Positions 24,680-38,023 of a DNA stretch of 64,000 bases are shown here, piece by piece. The stretch lies in assembly GCA_037176845.1 (NCBI GenBank), contig JAYKXP010000039.1:248001-312000 (forward strand), written 5' to 3'. The position numbers and the translations under genes were made by a program. The stretch comes from Paramarasmius palmivorus (lineage: Eukaryota; Basidiomycota; Agaricomycetes; Agaricales; Marasmiaceae). Under the pieces are notes generated by a model. The model was given only the letters and a program-made list of their open reading frames with translations. It was not told where the DNA came from and made no database searches. Every line of letters begins with the position of its first letter. Within the stretch, counting starts at the first letter, position 1.

Positions 24680-25381
24680 AACTGATTGGGGGTACTTGCA
24701 ACGTTTTGGATGGGAAGCTGTAAAAGTACAAGGTTTCTGCTGTGGCCTAACACGGTGAATATCATTCAAGCAATAGCTCCTGAGTACTAATTATAAACCC
24801 ATAAAAATTCCACAGCCAGATAGATAGATAGATAAATACACAGCTCCAGTAAAGACAAAGCCCAGTGCTTTTACTTACAAGCCTCGATGCAGACTTGGCT
24901 TTCATTGTACGTGACTCTAAGCTGTACAGTCTGAACACGAGCCCACGTCCGTTATCATCGTGAAGGCATTTTGAATTATCTCGAGATTATCTGATACACG
25001 TTGCAGCTTGCACCATGCGCATGCATACCGTCAGTGTCAGGTTAAGTAACGAGTAACGTCCAAGCGCTGTGAAAATATTGGCGATGGTGGCGGTGCTACT
25101 GGTTGGGGCTTTCCCGCCAGCACTCATCGACTCCACAGTCGGGACGACCTCGAAGACTCAGAGGAAGCGCCAACTCAAGAACGTGCGCCTCAGGTGAGCT
25201 CAGCATTAAGCTTTTGATTGATCTTGGAACAGCTTGGAACAGAACACTAATACTTGGATGAAAGGTTTCTCCGTCTATTCATTCTTCTATCCTTCCGTGG
25301 CATTGCAAAAGCTGTGGACTCCTCCGCATATCCACACATATATAAGGCCTCAGCAAATTCCGATTGAACAGCCACGCCCTC
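24680..25381. other. Intergenic region with a short GATA microsatellite
   Basis: No gene supported. A (GATA) tetranucleotide run of about four units lies at 24818-24834. The right part should hold the promoter of the transporter at 25382. Confidence 0.4.
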
Positions 25382-27250
25382 ATGTCATCGATTTCCCAGT
25401 TTTCCATCGTCACTTTGGTGTTCTTCATCCTTTCAATAATATTGGTGATACACCCATTCTCGTTCCCTGTTCGGCTTCCCTATCTTGGACGTAGAAAAGT
25501 GTCGCTGAACCTCACGACTGCACCTATATTGACGATTGCGCTGTTATGGGCTGCACAATGCTTAGGTCCTACGCAGGTGCGGATAGTCTTCAATAAGACA
25601 ATTATTTTTGGTTGACTAGCGCCCTCAGATTCGGAATGGGATTGTCGGCACTGGTGAGTTGCAGAATGTCGCCGCAAAGCGTTAACTCATTTTCCCTTAG
25701 ATGGTGTCAAACCATACAACATCCTCATCCTATTCTTCTCCCTCGCATACATGGCCATTACACTCGACATCACTGGGATACTCCAAGCAGCAGCCTTTTG
25801 GGTCAGCAACAAAGGAGGGTCCCATGGGTGGCGATTATACTTTTACTTCTACGTCATGCTCACACTCCTGAGCGTCGTACTCGGCAACGATCCCGTCATT
25901 CTCTCTGGCACTGTTTTCTTGGTATATTACACCAGCGCGACGAGTCTTGAGCCAACTCCATGGCTCATGGCGGAGTTCGCTGCTGCGAACACAGCCAGCA
26001 TGGTTCTATTCCTAGGAAACCCCACCAACGTCGTCATCTGTGAAGGGTTCCTGATCAACAACGTAGCCTTCACTGCGTACACCATTCTCCCTTTCCTAGC
26101 ATGCATTGTGACATGCTTCATTGCACTTGCATTCCAGTTCCGCGACGCCAAGCACATACCGAAGAAACTGCAGAAAACCGGTTATCTCAATCCAAGAGGT
26201 GTACTTCGCGATCCGGTCAGTGCCTGGGTTGGGAGCATTCTGCTTGGCAGCTGTCTCGTGGTCATTATCGTTGTCAGTTTCTTCGATGTGGACGTGTGGA
26301 TGATCACGCTGCCATTTGCCGTTGCTAAATTTATATGGGACCTTAGTTGGGATCATTACCGCTATGTAACGGGTAAGATTCCACGGGCGCACCCACATAA
26401 AGCGGGCGAAGAGAAGGATGGCGAAGAAGATAGTACGGCAAATGCGAATACATCGGACGACCCCATGCTCTCGGAATTCCGTCGGGCAATGACCCTACCA
26501 GGACAAAATGAACGAAAGGATACATTCGCTTCAGCTTCTCCCACTCTCAATGACAGTTCGGCAAGCGCTCCTAAAGAGGACTTGACACCACCGTCAACAT
26601 CTCCCGACGATTCCCCGCCTGTTACCCCAGAGAAGATGGACACGATACCAGAGCACACAGATCAATCGCATCCCGAGCTACAACCTAAACCAGTGCTATT
26701 TCCAAAGCTCCAGCACCATATCAATTCAATACACCGGAGATTATCGGCTCATTTCCCGACGTTTTTCATTGCACTCCCTAGACTGCCCTTTGGGCTCGTT
26801 CCCTTTGCGTTTTCGCAGTTCATCTTGATAGAAGCATTGGACCATCAAGGATGGATAGATGTTTTTGCCAGATGGCTGGTCATTGCTTCCAAAGGACAGA
26901 TACATCCGTGTATCTGGCTTGTTGGAGTCCTTGGTGTCGTCCTGTGTAATATCGCGGGAACGAACATCGGCGCTACCATTCTCCTCACCAAAATAGTGCG
27001 CGCTGCGCAATTCTCACCAGAAACCACGCGTGCCGCGGGTATAGCACTGGCGATATCAAGTAATATTGGAGCAGTAAGCTTCACGTTCTCGGCGAGTCTG
27101 GCTGGTTTGCTCTGGAAAACAATCCTTGAGCAGAAGGGGATCACGATTAAGCAAAGGACTTTTGCGTTTTGGAATTTATTACCGATTTTTGTTATGACCG
27201 GCGTTGGACTAGGGATTGTTTCGGCGGAAATGGCGGTTTTGTATCGCTAG
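25382..27250 (+). CDS. ArsB/NhaD-type (ion transporter superfamily) membrane transporter
   Basis: Exons 25382-25576, 25620-25653 (34 nt) and 25701-27250 give 593 codons (592 residues). The first intron is only 43 nt. Many hydrophobic helices fill both halves: residues 5-30 and 45-65 at the N-terminus, then PYNILILFFSLAYMAITLDI, the helix with GNDPVILSGTVFLVY, and LGNPTNVVICEGFLINN, a loop typical of ArsB/citrate transporter-like proteins. A long hydrophilic linker (about residues 275-400, rich in Asp/Ser/Pro/Glu) separates the halves. The second half carries CNIAGTNIGATILLTKI and SSNIGAVSFTFSASLAG, the mirror-image re-entrant motif. This layout suits an anion or Na+/H+ carrier; arsenite, silicon or dicarboxylate transport cannot be told apart. 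The ATG at 25382 starts directly before the first helix. Confidence 0.8.
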
Positions 27251-27901
27251 ACGAGTCTACATTGGAGTATTAGGGTTCTGCGACGTAGCTAAAATGATTT
27301 GACGTACTTACCTAGAAGCAATTGAGATGGATACGCGAGAAAACAAAGAGCTGGAGCACTCAAAGCACATCATGGGCGCTAGCTCGGCGCCAACTGCCAA
27401 GGCGCAAGTGATCAAAATGTTTTGGGTAATCTCTACAACGTTGGACTCCTTTGCTAGCTCTTCTCCGGGTCCATTCTACTAAAATACTATACACTGACCG
27501 ATTCATCCATGATCACTACGCTCGTCGCTCGAATTCCAGTATTTGTATTCAGGGTTGACAACCTATCACGTGATGTCTATTGTTCTCTCCCGACGTCGCT
27601 TTCCTTTCTTGGCACCTTTCTCTTTGTTCCAAACCACAATGAAGACAATAGCTTACGTCCTCAAACACGAGTACTTAAGTATGCAAAGCAAAAACAAAGG
27701 GTATCTCTTCATCTCCCTGCTTCCATCGTCTCTACAAAAGCACACCGGGCTAACGAAGCTCGTCCGCTCACGTTTCCTTTACGCTTCACGCTCTTTATTG
27801 ACTCTTGGTGCTGGTGCATCTGGACACGGCTGGCTGCTGTCCCCTGTAACGCCTTAATTCATTCAAAAAGTCCTCCAAAACTTCCTTGACGGGTTTAAAC
27901 C
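27251..27901. other. Intergenic region and probable 5' leader, no gene seen
   Basis: About 650 nt between the transporter and the four-TM protein. An open stretch at 27509-27889 shows no domain, no splice continuation and no family feature, and is better seen as upstream or leader sequence of the gene at 27902. Confidence 0.3.
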
Positions 27902-28946
27902 ATGGTTCTTCCTCCTCGTGCTTGTAAGTCTCCCTTTGTTGCTGCCTGAACATGTGTTGACGATTGGACATAGACCTCTTCATCGGTCTTAACGCCGTTC
28001 GAGCACTCAGCATCATCGCCCTAATCCTAGTCTTTGCCAGCAACATTGTAACCCTTGCCCATGATATTCAGGCAGTCAACCGTTTCCTTGCCGCGGGACA
28101 GCAGGTACAAGACAGTGGATCTGCCGCTAATGCTACTGTAACCAGCATGCTCAACGGAGATTATATCGAGTAAGTCTTCTATTGTTTGTGGCGCCTATAC
28201 GTGACTTACATGTGATTCTCAGAGGAAGCACTGTTCCCAACCAACCTGCTGGTATCTTTTGGGCCGTGCTCAATCGACTATTGATCATTGGCCAAACGGT
28301 GGTCTTGATTCTTTCTGAGCTCGGTTGGCCATCTGCTTTCTTTACGAGATACTTCCCTGTGCTAGGAAAGGAGTTTGGGCTGGGTGCATTGGGACTCATT
28401 CAAGGCCTGTGAGTGATCGAGTTGCTTCACACTTCTGAATCAAGCTAATAGTCTGGTAGCATCGGCGCCGCCATTCTTTCGCATCGAGTCGATACCTTCA
28501 CTTTAGTGGCCGCCTTCTTCCTCTTCTCCGTCGGTTGCCTTAACGTGCTTCTCGGTCTCATCTTCCGCCAATCCGCAAAGAGCAAGCGGTCTGTTACCTC
28601 CTGGAGAGACCATGCCAAGAGTGCTCTTCCTACTCATGTCGGTCCCATTGATGTGCGACCAGTCATGAATGCGGGACCACCTTCATTTGTTTCGAACATT
28701 TTCGGTGGCGGTGACGAAAAAGACCGACAGTCCACGGCTTCCAGATCTGACTCGACTGCGTCGAGCTTCAAGGCTGGATATGGCTTTGGAAGACAAGGTG
28801 AAAAGGCCGCGGCCATGAAGGGTAAGTTCCGTCAAGTGACACTGCTTTCAGTATACTGATCAACTCAATTCACTTCAGGTTACTTTATCTCTAAGCCCAT
28901 TGAGTCTCTTCCTCGCTACGCTCCCAAGCCCACTGGTGAACAGTAA
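27902..28946 (+). CDS. Conserved basidiomycete four-TM protein, function unknown
   Basis: Exons 27902-27923, 27974-28169, 28223-28408, 28460-28821 and 28879-28946 give 278 codons (277 residues) with every junction in frame. The first exon encodes only seven residues. Four hydrophobic helices are visible: LFIGLNAVRALSIIALILVF, the helix around AVLNRLLIIGQTVVLILSEL, LGALGLIQGLIGAAILS, and FTLVAAFFLFSVGCLNVLLG. The cytoplasmic C-terminal tail is Ser/Gly-rich and ends APKPTGEQ. The arrangement matches a family seen in many mushroom genomes (possibly the DUF7598 group, from memory and not certain). No catalytic residues are recognised. Likely a plasma-membrane or endomembrane protein of unknown role. 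Confidence 0.75.
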
Positions 28947-29309
28947 TTGCTGTCTCGATTCAGGACTTGTTCGCATCACGAAATCACGGCTATGTATGTG
29001 TACTCTATTGTAGTGTATTAATTATACCGCACTTCTCTGTTCCTATGGCACCTCTTGTTACATCATATCTTCCGTACATATCTGTAGCGATAATAGAACG
29101 TCCTAAGTTTGAATTATAAAATTCTTGTTGAAGCTGTGTCTTGGAGGCAGTTTGTTTCTGTTTGACCGCATAGGACGGTGACCTGATTTGGGACCGACTT
29201 CTGTCAATCATCTTACGACTTTCTGCCAGCTTCTCACACCGTAGACGGTGTCTTCTGCTCTTTCTACTCCACGTCTTCTCTTTTGCCACCCTTGATCTGA
29301 TATTAATCC

Positions 29310-32300
29310 ATGTCAAGGCGAAGCTATGACAGTTTCGCTCACGAGAAACGGCTATCCAAGTATCGCGTTACAGACGAAGAGTTATTCAGGTGCGAATGCT
29401 AATCCCTGGTCCTGTTGTCAATCTAATAGACGGTCCTATTAGCCATGTCCTTCGAGTAGCGTGAGTCCAATCCCCAGAACCATGCAGCATTGCAGTAACA
29501 GTAACATTGCGATTTCAAGTCTACTGAGCTATCTTCTGGTCCCGAAAACCACTGAAACAAATCCAAAGGCGGCTGAAGCAAAAGAACGAGAACGAGAACA
29601 TTCATCGAGGCTCTCAGCATTGTCCAACTTCTCCGTAACAGACATTCTAAACTTTCGGGATGGGTCTAAGAGCGTCAAGTTTCCAGAAAAGCTGATGAGA
29701 GTGTTAGAGCAAAAGTTGCAGGATATCGCAATGGGAAAGGATGCTAGGTACGTCGCAGGCCTTCATGGTATACTCCCCACTGATAATCATGGATGCTGCG
29801 CACAGCTACTCTGATCAGCTGGTTCGCCGGACAATGGCCAAATTCTACGGACAGTTTATGGTCGACAGTTTCAAGCGACAAATGAAGGAAAACAGGAAGA
29901 TCGAGGAGTTAATCATGTTGTTCGCTGCTCAGGCCACTGTTGTCCTGAAGAAGGAATCGACTCTAGCTGGAGATGGATGGAAGATTGAGCTAAATAACCA
30001 CATAGCGCTGTTCGTCAAGCTGTTGCGGGAGTGCCTTCGAAATCTCAATCATGTATCGCCAGAGCTACTTTCTAGGCTGGATGTGTATACGGCGAAGCTT
30101 GCCCCCGCAACCAGCGATTCAGGCTATGACTCAGCTTCCACTACGAGGGACAGGGAACCTTCATCGTCGTCATTAGCAATCAGCGGCAGCGTGGCAGACA
30201 TGGAGCTAGTGAAGACAGTAGCAAATCTCTTCAAGATTTCCGATGCGGCAATACAAAGAGAGGTTGATTCGATACGACATATATGTACAGAGAAGGTAAT
30301 GCCACTTTACGTTTTTCATTCCTGATGTGCTCACCCTTTGAAAAGGCGGCCATGACAGATTTAAAGACGTGCATGAAGAACATCAACGCTGGCGCCCCTT
30401 TCCCAGGTCGACGGGAAGACTTCGAGAGCGAGGCAGCTTGGCAACACTGGAAAACGCTCGAAATTACTCATCTACAACAAATGGTACTTGCGATGGTGCA
30501 ATTCAACCCAGAATTGGCCAAGTCTGCACCGTCCGATGTGCTACAGTCCGGCGTCGGTGGACGACCTGGCTCTCTATATTCAGCTTACAGCAGCACTGGG
30601 CGGAACGCTTCCATTGGCAGCCGACATTCTCTCTATGCAAATAACGACTATGACGATCCCCCTCCTGGAGACGACAACGACGACGACATAGAGGTTGGTC
30701 ATAACTTCACCTACATACCCCCCAACCCCAAGAGATTTTACAAAAGACTTCTGGAGTTGTGCTTAATAGCAGATCTCGAAGCTATGCTTAGTCCCGATGT
30801 CGATGACAACGATGAAGTTTCTCTGGGTATCCTATCCCCCGCCCACATAGACTTAATCAACGAATGTGCTTTGCGATGGCGAATAGGGCATCCATATCGA
30901 GCGACGTGCTTCTTGGACCTCGTCAGACAGTTTTACGAACGAAACGATGTTCCTCCCGAATGTATACCAGAAGCACTGCAGAACGTCACCAGAGCAATGC
31001 ACGACATTGAGATTGACAAGTGGCCTAAATCTGATGTAAGGTGTTCCTACTTCTGCGCATCTGACATATACTGATGTACGTGACAGGTCGAATACCTCTG
31101 TAGCGTATACGGTAGCCTCTTCAACATCTTCCTCTCCTCCCTATACCATGCCATGGACGCTCTTCCCGGCTTAAAGCCCTCCGACATTGAGCTTTACCTC
31201 GCGGTTCTGGAGCAAGTACGGGACAGTGGACTTTTGGAGCGATTCGATCTGGATATCAACGCTCGCATGGCCGACGTCCGAGATAGGATTCAACAGGTTG
31301 CAGCCCACGTCTATGAAGGCAAAATGCAAGAGCTCCAGTCGGCTCCTGGCGTTAACCGAGCATTACCTCTTCTTCTGATGACAGACGAAATTGAGAAGTG
31401 GGCAAAGCTGCTGGATAAGCGATTTCCGGAACCTATACTGGGGTGAGTACTTAGACTATCCCGATGACGGCGTTCCTGATTTCATCGTAGCGAGTTGGAC
31501 ATCGTGTCGCTTGTGGTGGAAGTCCAGATCCCGAATTTCATCGCTGATGTGAAGAGCTCTCAGAAGCGATTATTTGAGTCATCTATGAATGGTCCCACGC
31601 CAGACGTCCCTATACAAGACATCTTCGCCCTATACCGGAGAACCAAGATGCTGATGGGGATGTTCTCAGCGTTTTGTCCACAGTAAGTACGTAATTGGTT
31701 TTGCTTACAAACTCTGAATTTCTTTTGTAGAGGAGAACTCGACTTTGATATTGGCGCCTTCTTTGAACCATATGTTCGACAATGGTTGGTCAATACTGAG
31801 AATAGGACAGAAAACTGGGTCCAGGCTGTGAGTGCCATTCATTGGGCATTTAAATTCAACATTCTAATACTCGTTTTACAGGCTATTGCCGCTGACAAGG
31901 TACGGCGTTCGTCTCCATGCGTGGTCATGTCTCAATGACCATATTCTAGTTCGAAGCCGAAGATGCTGAAGGTCATAGTTCATCTATTGTTGACCTGTTC
32001 GATTCCCTCAGAAGCCCGATTACCTTCTTGCAAGATCTTGAATGGGACAATGAGTATCAGAATGCACGCTTTTTCACGGGACTCGCAAAGGTATGAAGCC
32101 GGTCTGCATTTATTTCCGATGTCTTACGAACTGCTATCTAGATTATTTCTAAAGCTGTCGAGCAATACTGTCGCAACATCGAAACAATGTTCTTAACAGA
32201 AATGTTCCCTCGGCCCAACGACTACTTACAACCTCAGAAATCCTCAGCCTGGCTGGAGAAAGCACGGCAACTCGCGATAACCGGCGAGAAAAAAGTCGAA

Positions 32301-34056
32301 CCCTTTCACTTCCAGCCAGAAACATGTGTCAAGCTAAACAATGTCGAAGCTGCTCGGAAACTGCTTGATAACATGTACAACCAGATGGAAGCCGACAAGC
32401 TTGCTGACGTCCTTGCACATAATGCCCCGCCTGTACCCGAGAAGGTGGAGCGGGAACGGTTCTTGTTCAGCGTCAAGGTTGTCCGCGCGGAGGGTCTTAT
32501 ATCACAAGACAGCAGTTCTTCGAACAAACTGGACACTTTCATTACCTTAAGTGATGAGAATGGCAATCGCGTTGCGAAAACGCGGACAATATACGAGTCA
32601 TCTGAGCCACGGTGTAAGTCCGTATTCTGTTCTGGCTTAACCATAAGCTAACCCGTCGCTTTACAGGGGAGGAAACCTTCGACATATCCGTCGAAAAGGC
32701 ATTATGGCTGATGGTCAGCATACGTGATCGTGCATTGGTGGGGAAACATGATACTGTTGGACGCGCGTATCTTTGCCTCGATCCACGGAGATTCGGCGAT
32801 CTCATTACACACGATCTATGGATGGACCTCGATACGCAAGGGCGGGTCTTGGTTAGGGTGAGCATGGAAGGAGAGAAGGATGATATCCAATTCTACTTTG
32901 GACGGGCATTTCGGTTCTTGAAACGGGCCGAGGCAGACATGTTACGAATTTTCATTGACAAGGTGAGTCGTTCATTCCTGCTCCTTTTGCCTGGTGTGTT
33001 CTAAGAAAAGGCCCTCCTAGATGTCCCCATTCATACGGCAATGTCTTTCTCGTACAGTGGTGAAGACCTTACTGAAGGCCAACAGTATGGGCTTGGACTA
33101 CAAGCAGGCTATCGGGAACGTCACGGCCGTCTATCGCCAAGTCGTTGGCGGCAATTCCAATGAAGTTCAAATTCCCTTGCCATCATCCGAAAAACCAAGA
33201 GTTCGACCCGAAGACTTAACTGATGTGGAGATTGAGCAGGCAATCGTACCCTTATTTGATTACTTTGACGCCAATCTTCAGACTCTCAATACCTATCTAA
33301 GCGACACCGCAAAGGAGAAAGTGATGACACGGGTATGGAAGGAAATTCTGAACGTTATCGAGGGTCTGTTGGTACCGCCTTTATCAGAGGTTTCTAGTGA
33401 CATGAAACCACTGAGCGATAAGGAGGTGGATATTGTATTCAAGTGGTTGAAAGTAAGTGAACGCTCTTCCTCTGTGCCTTTCACTAAATACCTATTTCTT
33501 CAGTTCTTGCGAGATTACTTCCATGCTGATGGAGAAGGTCCAGTACCATTAGAGGTTCTCCAAAACCAGAAGTACCGTGATGTCATGTCGATCCGGTTGT
33601 ATTATGATTGGACGACGTGAGCAAATCTGGCATACTAATTGTTGGTTATTGGCTGTACTCATTCCTTCTCAGTGACGCTTTGATGGAGGAGTGTGTCCGA
33701 ATGATGCAACAAAGTCTTCGTTCATCGTCCGTAATGTCTCGAGCCAAGAGTGTATACCAACAGCGAAACCTTGGTACTATCAAGAAGCGAAAGAAGGAGA
33801 AGCAGCAGGAAAAGGAAGTTACGAATGGCCAAACGATTATGCAGATTCTTCGAATGCGGTACGTCTCGCAGCCTCTTTCCACGTCGGTACACTGATAGAA
33901 CTTGATGTTAGACCGGGAACATCTGAGTTCATTGCTCAGCAACTGCAGATTGTGAAAGAGATGCAACGGGAACGGGAACGCCAGACGGAACGCAGGCGAC
34001 CAGCGGGAGACAAGAATGGACAGCTTCCACTTCTACCTCCACTTCCGTCATCATAA
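29310..34056 (+). CDS. Unc13/DUF810-type protein with C2 domain and MHD (MUN) regions
   Basis: A large protein of over 1,000 residues in many exons. It starts MSRRSYDSFAHEKRLSKYRV. A C2 domain sits in the third quarter (FLFSVKVVRAEGL; KLDTFITLSDENGN; WEETFDISVEKALWLMVSI; DTVGRAYLCLDPRRF). It is flanked by helical MHD1/MHD2-like regions (SDQLVRRTMAKFYGQF; DLKTCMKNINAG; and after the C2, PFIRQCLSRTVVKTLLKANS and DYFHADGEGPVPLEVLQNQKY). This is the layout of fungal Unc13 relatives such as fission-yeast Ync13, which act at sites of exocytosis and cytokinesis. Exon 2 (29443-29460) is only 18 nt, between introns 29390-29442 and 29461-29501. The last intron precedes PGTSEFIAQQL, and the tail is Arg/Glu then Pro/Leu-rich. 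A Ca2+-binding role for the C2 is uncertain because the loop acidic residues are not all obvious. Confidence 0.85.
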
Positions 34057-34376
34057 GGTTCCATCGCTGTCACCAGATACCTCTTCGTTCGTATATAGTT
34101 ATACCGCTTTCCCCGCACGTATTCATTCTCGACTCCGTTTGTGATGGATGGGACACTGTATTTACTGAATGCACATTTGCTTAATATCATGGAGTGGACA
34201 CTTGATTCCTTTGTCTTTCTGTGGCGCCCATTATTGTATGGCGCTCAATACCAGTACCACATAGAGTGTTGTGCGGAGACGACTCACTTAGCCTAACCCA
34301 AGTGCTTAGACATGTCTTATCATTCATCCTCCTTTAAATATTGAATCTCTCACTTCCCTACTCAACAGCTTCCTCC

Positions 34377-37274
34377 ATGAGTAGACCCAGTCGTGATGCT
34401 CTCCATGAGGTCCTGCCTTCTGAAGGTTCGCGTAGCTCATTAGGCGATGATTCCGGGACATATTATTCCCACTCAGATGCACCTCACACCCCGGTTTTAG
34501 ATGATTCGTACAACGTACCACTGCTATCCAATCGCTCCAGACAGGACAGATACACTTACGAAGCTTCGCCCTCGGGGTCTTTTCGAAAGGGGAAAAGACC
34601 GCCATCAATTTCCACGCTCCACAACAGAGCGCGCTCGGATTCCGAATCGGACCTGTTCTCTTCCTACCCGCCCAGTGTTGCGACCGACGATACCTTTGTG
34701 CAGACACCTCCGGCTTCTTCACTCCATAAAAATTATCCGAGTCCAGAAAGAGATAGGCGAAGTTGGCTGTCCTCTGGTATCCCAGGCTTCGAGGCGCCCG
34801 AATGGAAGAAAATCCTATTTCACTGCTTCCTCTGTGCTATATCATTGCCCTTTCTGGTGATCGTTCGACGTTTTGCACAAGACAAAACTTTATTTTGGAG
34901 TAGAGCAATAGTCGGCTCTGGCTGCGGCTTTTTAGGATTCTGGCTGGGTTTCAGTCTCGTAGAACTGGGAAAGTCTTTCCTTGAAGCTGCAAGTGAGTGT
35001 CGCTGTCATGTTCGTCTGTTTTCTTTCGCTAATGCTCGCTAGCCTGGGCCACACTCATACATCAGTCCAATGTACCAATTAGTGCGCCTGGTATTAGGCT
35101 CAAGGATCTAGCATCCACCGCTGAAGATCCCACTAGTATGTGGGCTGGTTGCCGCCTCATGTGGGCTAGATACATGTTCGCTGGGACTGCACGGAGCTCT
35201 CGGAGGGAGTATGAGTAAGTCTCCGCCAATGTGCCATTGTTATTGCTGATACATCAATTAGCAAACGACCTTGGACTATTTTCATTTTGCTCTTCCTCCT
35301 TGCAAGCACACTCGCAGGCCTACTTCCGTTCCTTCTTGGCCGAATATTGGATATCAAGACAGTCATTAAGGCAAGTCGACAATTCTTGTAGAACTTGATA
35401 TCGACTACTGACCTTCATTGAAATCAGCATGATCCAGACAAGTACGAGGAGGTTGCCATATACGCAGACTTGTCCCCGAGTGACATCGATAAGGCTGCAC
35501 AGCTGAATAAGGCCTTCAAAGTGTGTAATTACTTGCTTCCACTGGCTGCTCCTCATAATCTCGTATTTATAGTCTTTCCAACTCACCTGGACTATTTCGC
35601 CATTTGCTGCTTTAGCAGAACTTCCGCCGTACGTCGTGCTCAAGGACGGACGTGGTGAGGACGTGTACTTTGCGGAGGTAACCCGGTCACAGCTTCTTCC
35701 TGATGGCTCCGGCTTTGGGACATTCGCTCCCAACGTTACTCGCGGTACTAGACCAGATGAATTCAAATCTAATGACCTCAAGTCCGCGCAAGCGTTACCA
35801 GGGAATATCTTGCGGTTGGTTCCCCGTTTTATCTATTTTGCTACCTGGTTGTGATGACTCATTTAACAGGTTCCCAAGATGGGGTATCCGTATTCATTGT
35901 CAGAGACTGTCGAACGGCAATGTCAACATGTGAGTACTTCCTTCACTCCCTCACTAGTCGTTTCTCATATGTTAGTGTAGCATTCCGCAATCCGGACGAA
36001 ACTTTACCTACGTATTCACACCCCGGGACGACCTTCGGTCCCTTTTTGCATCATTCAACAGAAGCCTGCCCGCGATATTTGAAGCATCTTTTAATGAAAG
36101 TAGCGTCTTCAAGCCCAACGACACTATACCACTTGATAGAGTTAATATCAATTCTATGACGCACTTTTGTAAGTTTAGAGTATGATTTTGTGCACCACAG
36201 TCGAACTGACTGCTCGTCTGCCGCAGCCTCTTCAGCCTTTGAACCCAATGGGCTAGGCCACAGCTTCAAAAGTTTCCCGGTAGATCAAGGTACGTGCGCG
36301 CTCGATGATATTCGGGGTGTACACTTAGACGGTCGGCAGGCAATGACGGTTTCGGCTGGACTCAAGTGGAGGTTCTACTCGTGCGATTAAATACTACATT
36401 CACACCGAATGGTGATTTTCAAGTATACGATCCTCCCAAGTCTTCGAACGCGACTAGCATAGGTTACGACGCTACTGTTTGTGTAGAGCTCTTTGAGCCA
36501 TACGTCGTCGGAGTGTACAATAACTCGAACGGCATTCCTCAATCTCTGATGATTGTCGACAAGGCAAAAGAGATTCTTCCAGATCCGACGGCTATTAAAA
36601 AAGGAGGAAAAAGTGCCAGCCAGGTGAAAGGCGTGAAGACGGCCTTGAACTCGACTGGTCTTTTCGTGGCTTATGAAGTTCTCCATGACAATTCAAACAA
36701 TCAGATCATTAAGGTTCGTATTGACCTTTCCGTGAATTGCCTTAGCTGATCGTGTTGTAGGACAATGGTCGTGACGGAAGATATGTTCCGTCGCCCACTG
36801 TAAGGATTCACGGCTAGCCTTTCATTATTTTATCATTGACGTGTTCTTTTGCCCATATAGCTCATTTCGTATACCGGAGGTTCTGGTCCCCTAGGCTATA
36901 CTCAGCTTTCGCCCAAACTTTTTGCTGAAGCCAAAGCCAAAGCGGACTGCTCTAATCTTCTACCGTATCTCGCCGGCTCCGGGAAATCCCTGGCATGGTC
37001 TTTCCAAGATCGTGTGCTGACAACAGTTTACTTGGATTGGATTCTAGCTATACCGCTGGTGCTATTCATCCTGGTAATGGGGGTTGTTGCGGGATTATTT
37101 GTTCCTAAGCTCCCGCTAGATGTTCCTCGCCGCGGGTTCACGCTGTACTCATGGTGGGCGGCCTTCCAGGGAAACGAACTGCTTGCCGACCGAACAACAA
37201 TAGTTGATAAGCAGATGAATCTGAAGGAGATTGAGGAGGAAATAGGAGACCTGAAGTTCAGGTATAGCAGGTAA
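34377..37274 (+). CDS. Large glycosylated membrane protein, function unknown
   Basis: Starts MSRPSRDALHEVLPSEGSRS with a long Ser/Pro-rich cytosolic region of about 140 residues. Two or three transmembrane helices follow (KILFHCFLCAISLPFLVIV; SRAIVGSGCGFLGFWLGF; PWTIFILLFLLASTLAGLLP). A large, probably lumenal or extracellular domain comes next, with several N-glycosylation sequons (NVT, NFT, NRS, NES, NAT, NST), then a last helix (DWILAIPLVLFILVMGVV) and a short tail ending DLKFRYSR. Introns include 35371-35427, which uses a GC donor (GCAAGT), and others near 34993-35041, 35217-35261, 35521-35571 and 36290-36335, all phase-consistent. I do not recognise a named domain; the arrangement recalls conserved basidiomycete membrane proteins of unknown role. 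It lies 320 nt after the Unc13-like gene, same strand. Confidence 0.7.
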
Positions 37275-38023
37275 TGTCACAAGCGGTCGGACGTCTTGGT
37301 TCTCTTGGAGTAGGCACAGCTTCGAAATTGTTGTATATATTGGTATATGGGTATATTTGTGTCTCCCTCGAGTTACTTGATAACATTGATAAACCTGCTA
37401 TGGACCGACCTCGATCAGTGCAGAGTTCCGTACTACATGTACTCTGGCAGAATATAGGTACATGCTACGGGCATCTACTAGCTACCACAATACAGGATAT
37501 AACCAACTCGCTGCCATACATGCACATCATCCCAAATCGTCCAATACACGTCTAGCGTAAGGGATCTGGCAATAACCAATGCATCAGAAATGGCCCTATT
37601 GCACCTAGGACAGGTAGACACGATAAACGCACTAGAGTTGTATGCGCCATTTAAGAGAACCATGCCTCAATATGGTCGTCTTCATCAGGAATGTTAAAAG
37701 TATGAAATCTTTCGCATCCAGTGGATCGTCGACCTCGTCTGCCTCAGTCTGAATGGTAGCCGCTCGATTTTTTTTTTTTTCTTTTTTTCGCGTCACGTGA
37801 CTCGCAAGGAGACGCGTCCGACTCCAACGCGCGCAACTACACCTCAGCAAATCGAGTATCCACTGAATACATGGCCAGGTGAGCTCACGGATATAAATCT
37901 GTGGAATAGGAGTCTGTGGGATAGGAGTCTGATCATTCATTAAAAGCAAATTAAAAGCATACAAACACCACAGTCCATACAATCACATTAAAACCGTACA
38001 GATAATCATAAATCTCATCACCG
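37275..38023. other. Convergent intergenic region
   Basis: Between two genes that end facing each other; no coding sequence supported. It includes a T-rich tract (37769-37788, almost pure T) immediately before TCGCGTCACGTGAC, which contains a CACGTG E-box-like palindrome. It probably holds both 3' ends and polyadenylation signals. Confidence 0.35.

Noticed and set aside
27509..27889. Open frame of 126 codons before the four-TM gene
   Set aside because: No domain, no splice continuation, and immediately upstream of a well-supported start; likely leader or promoter.
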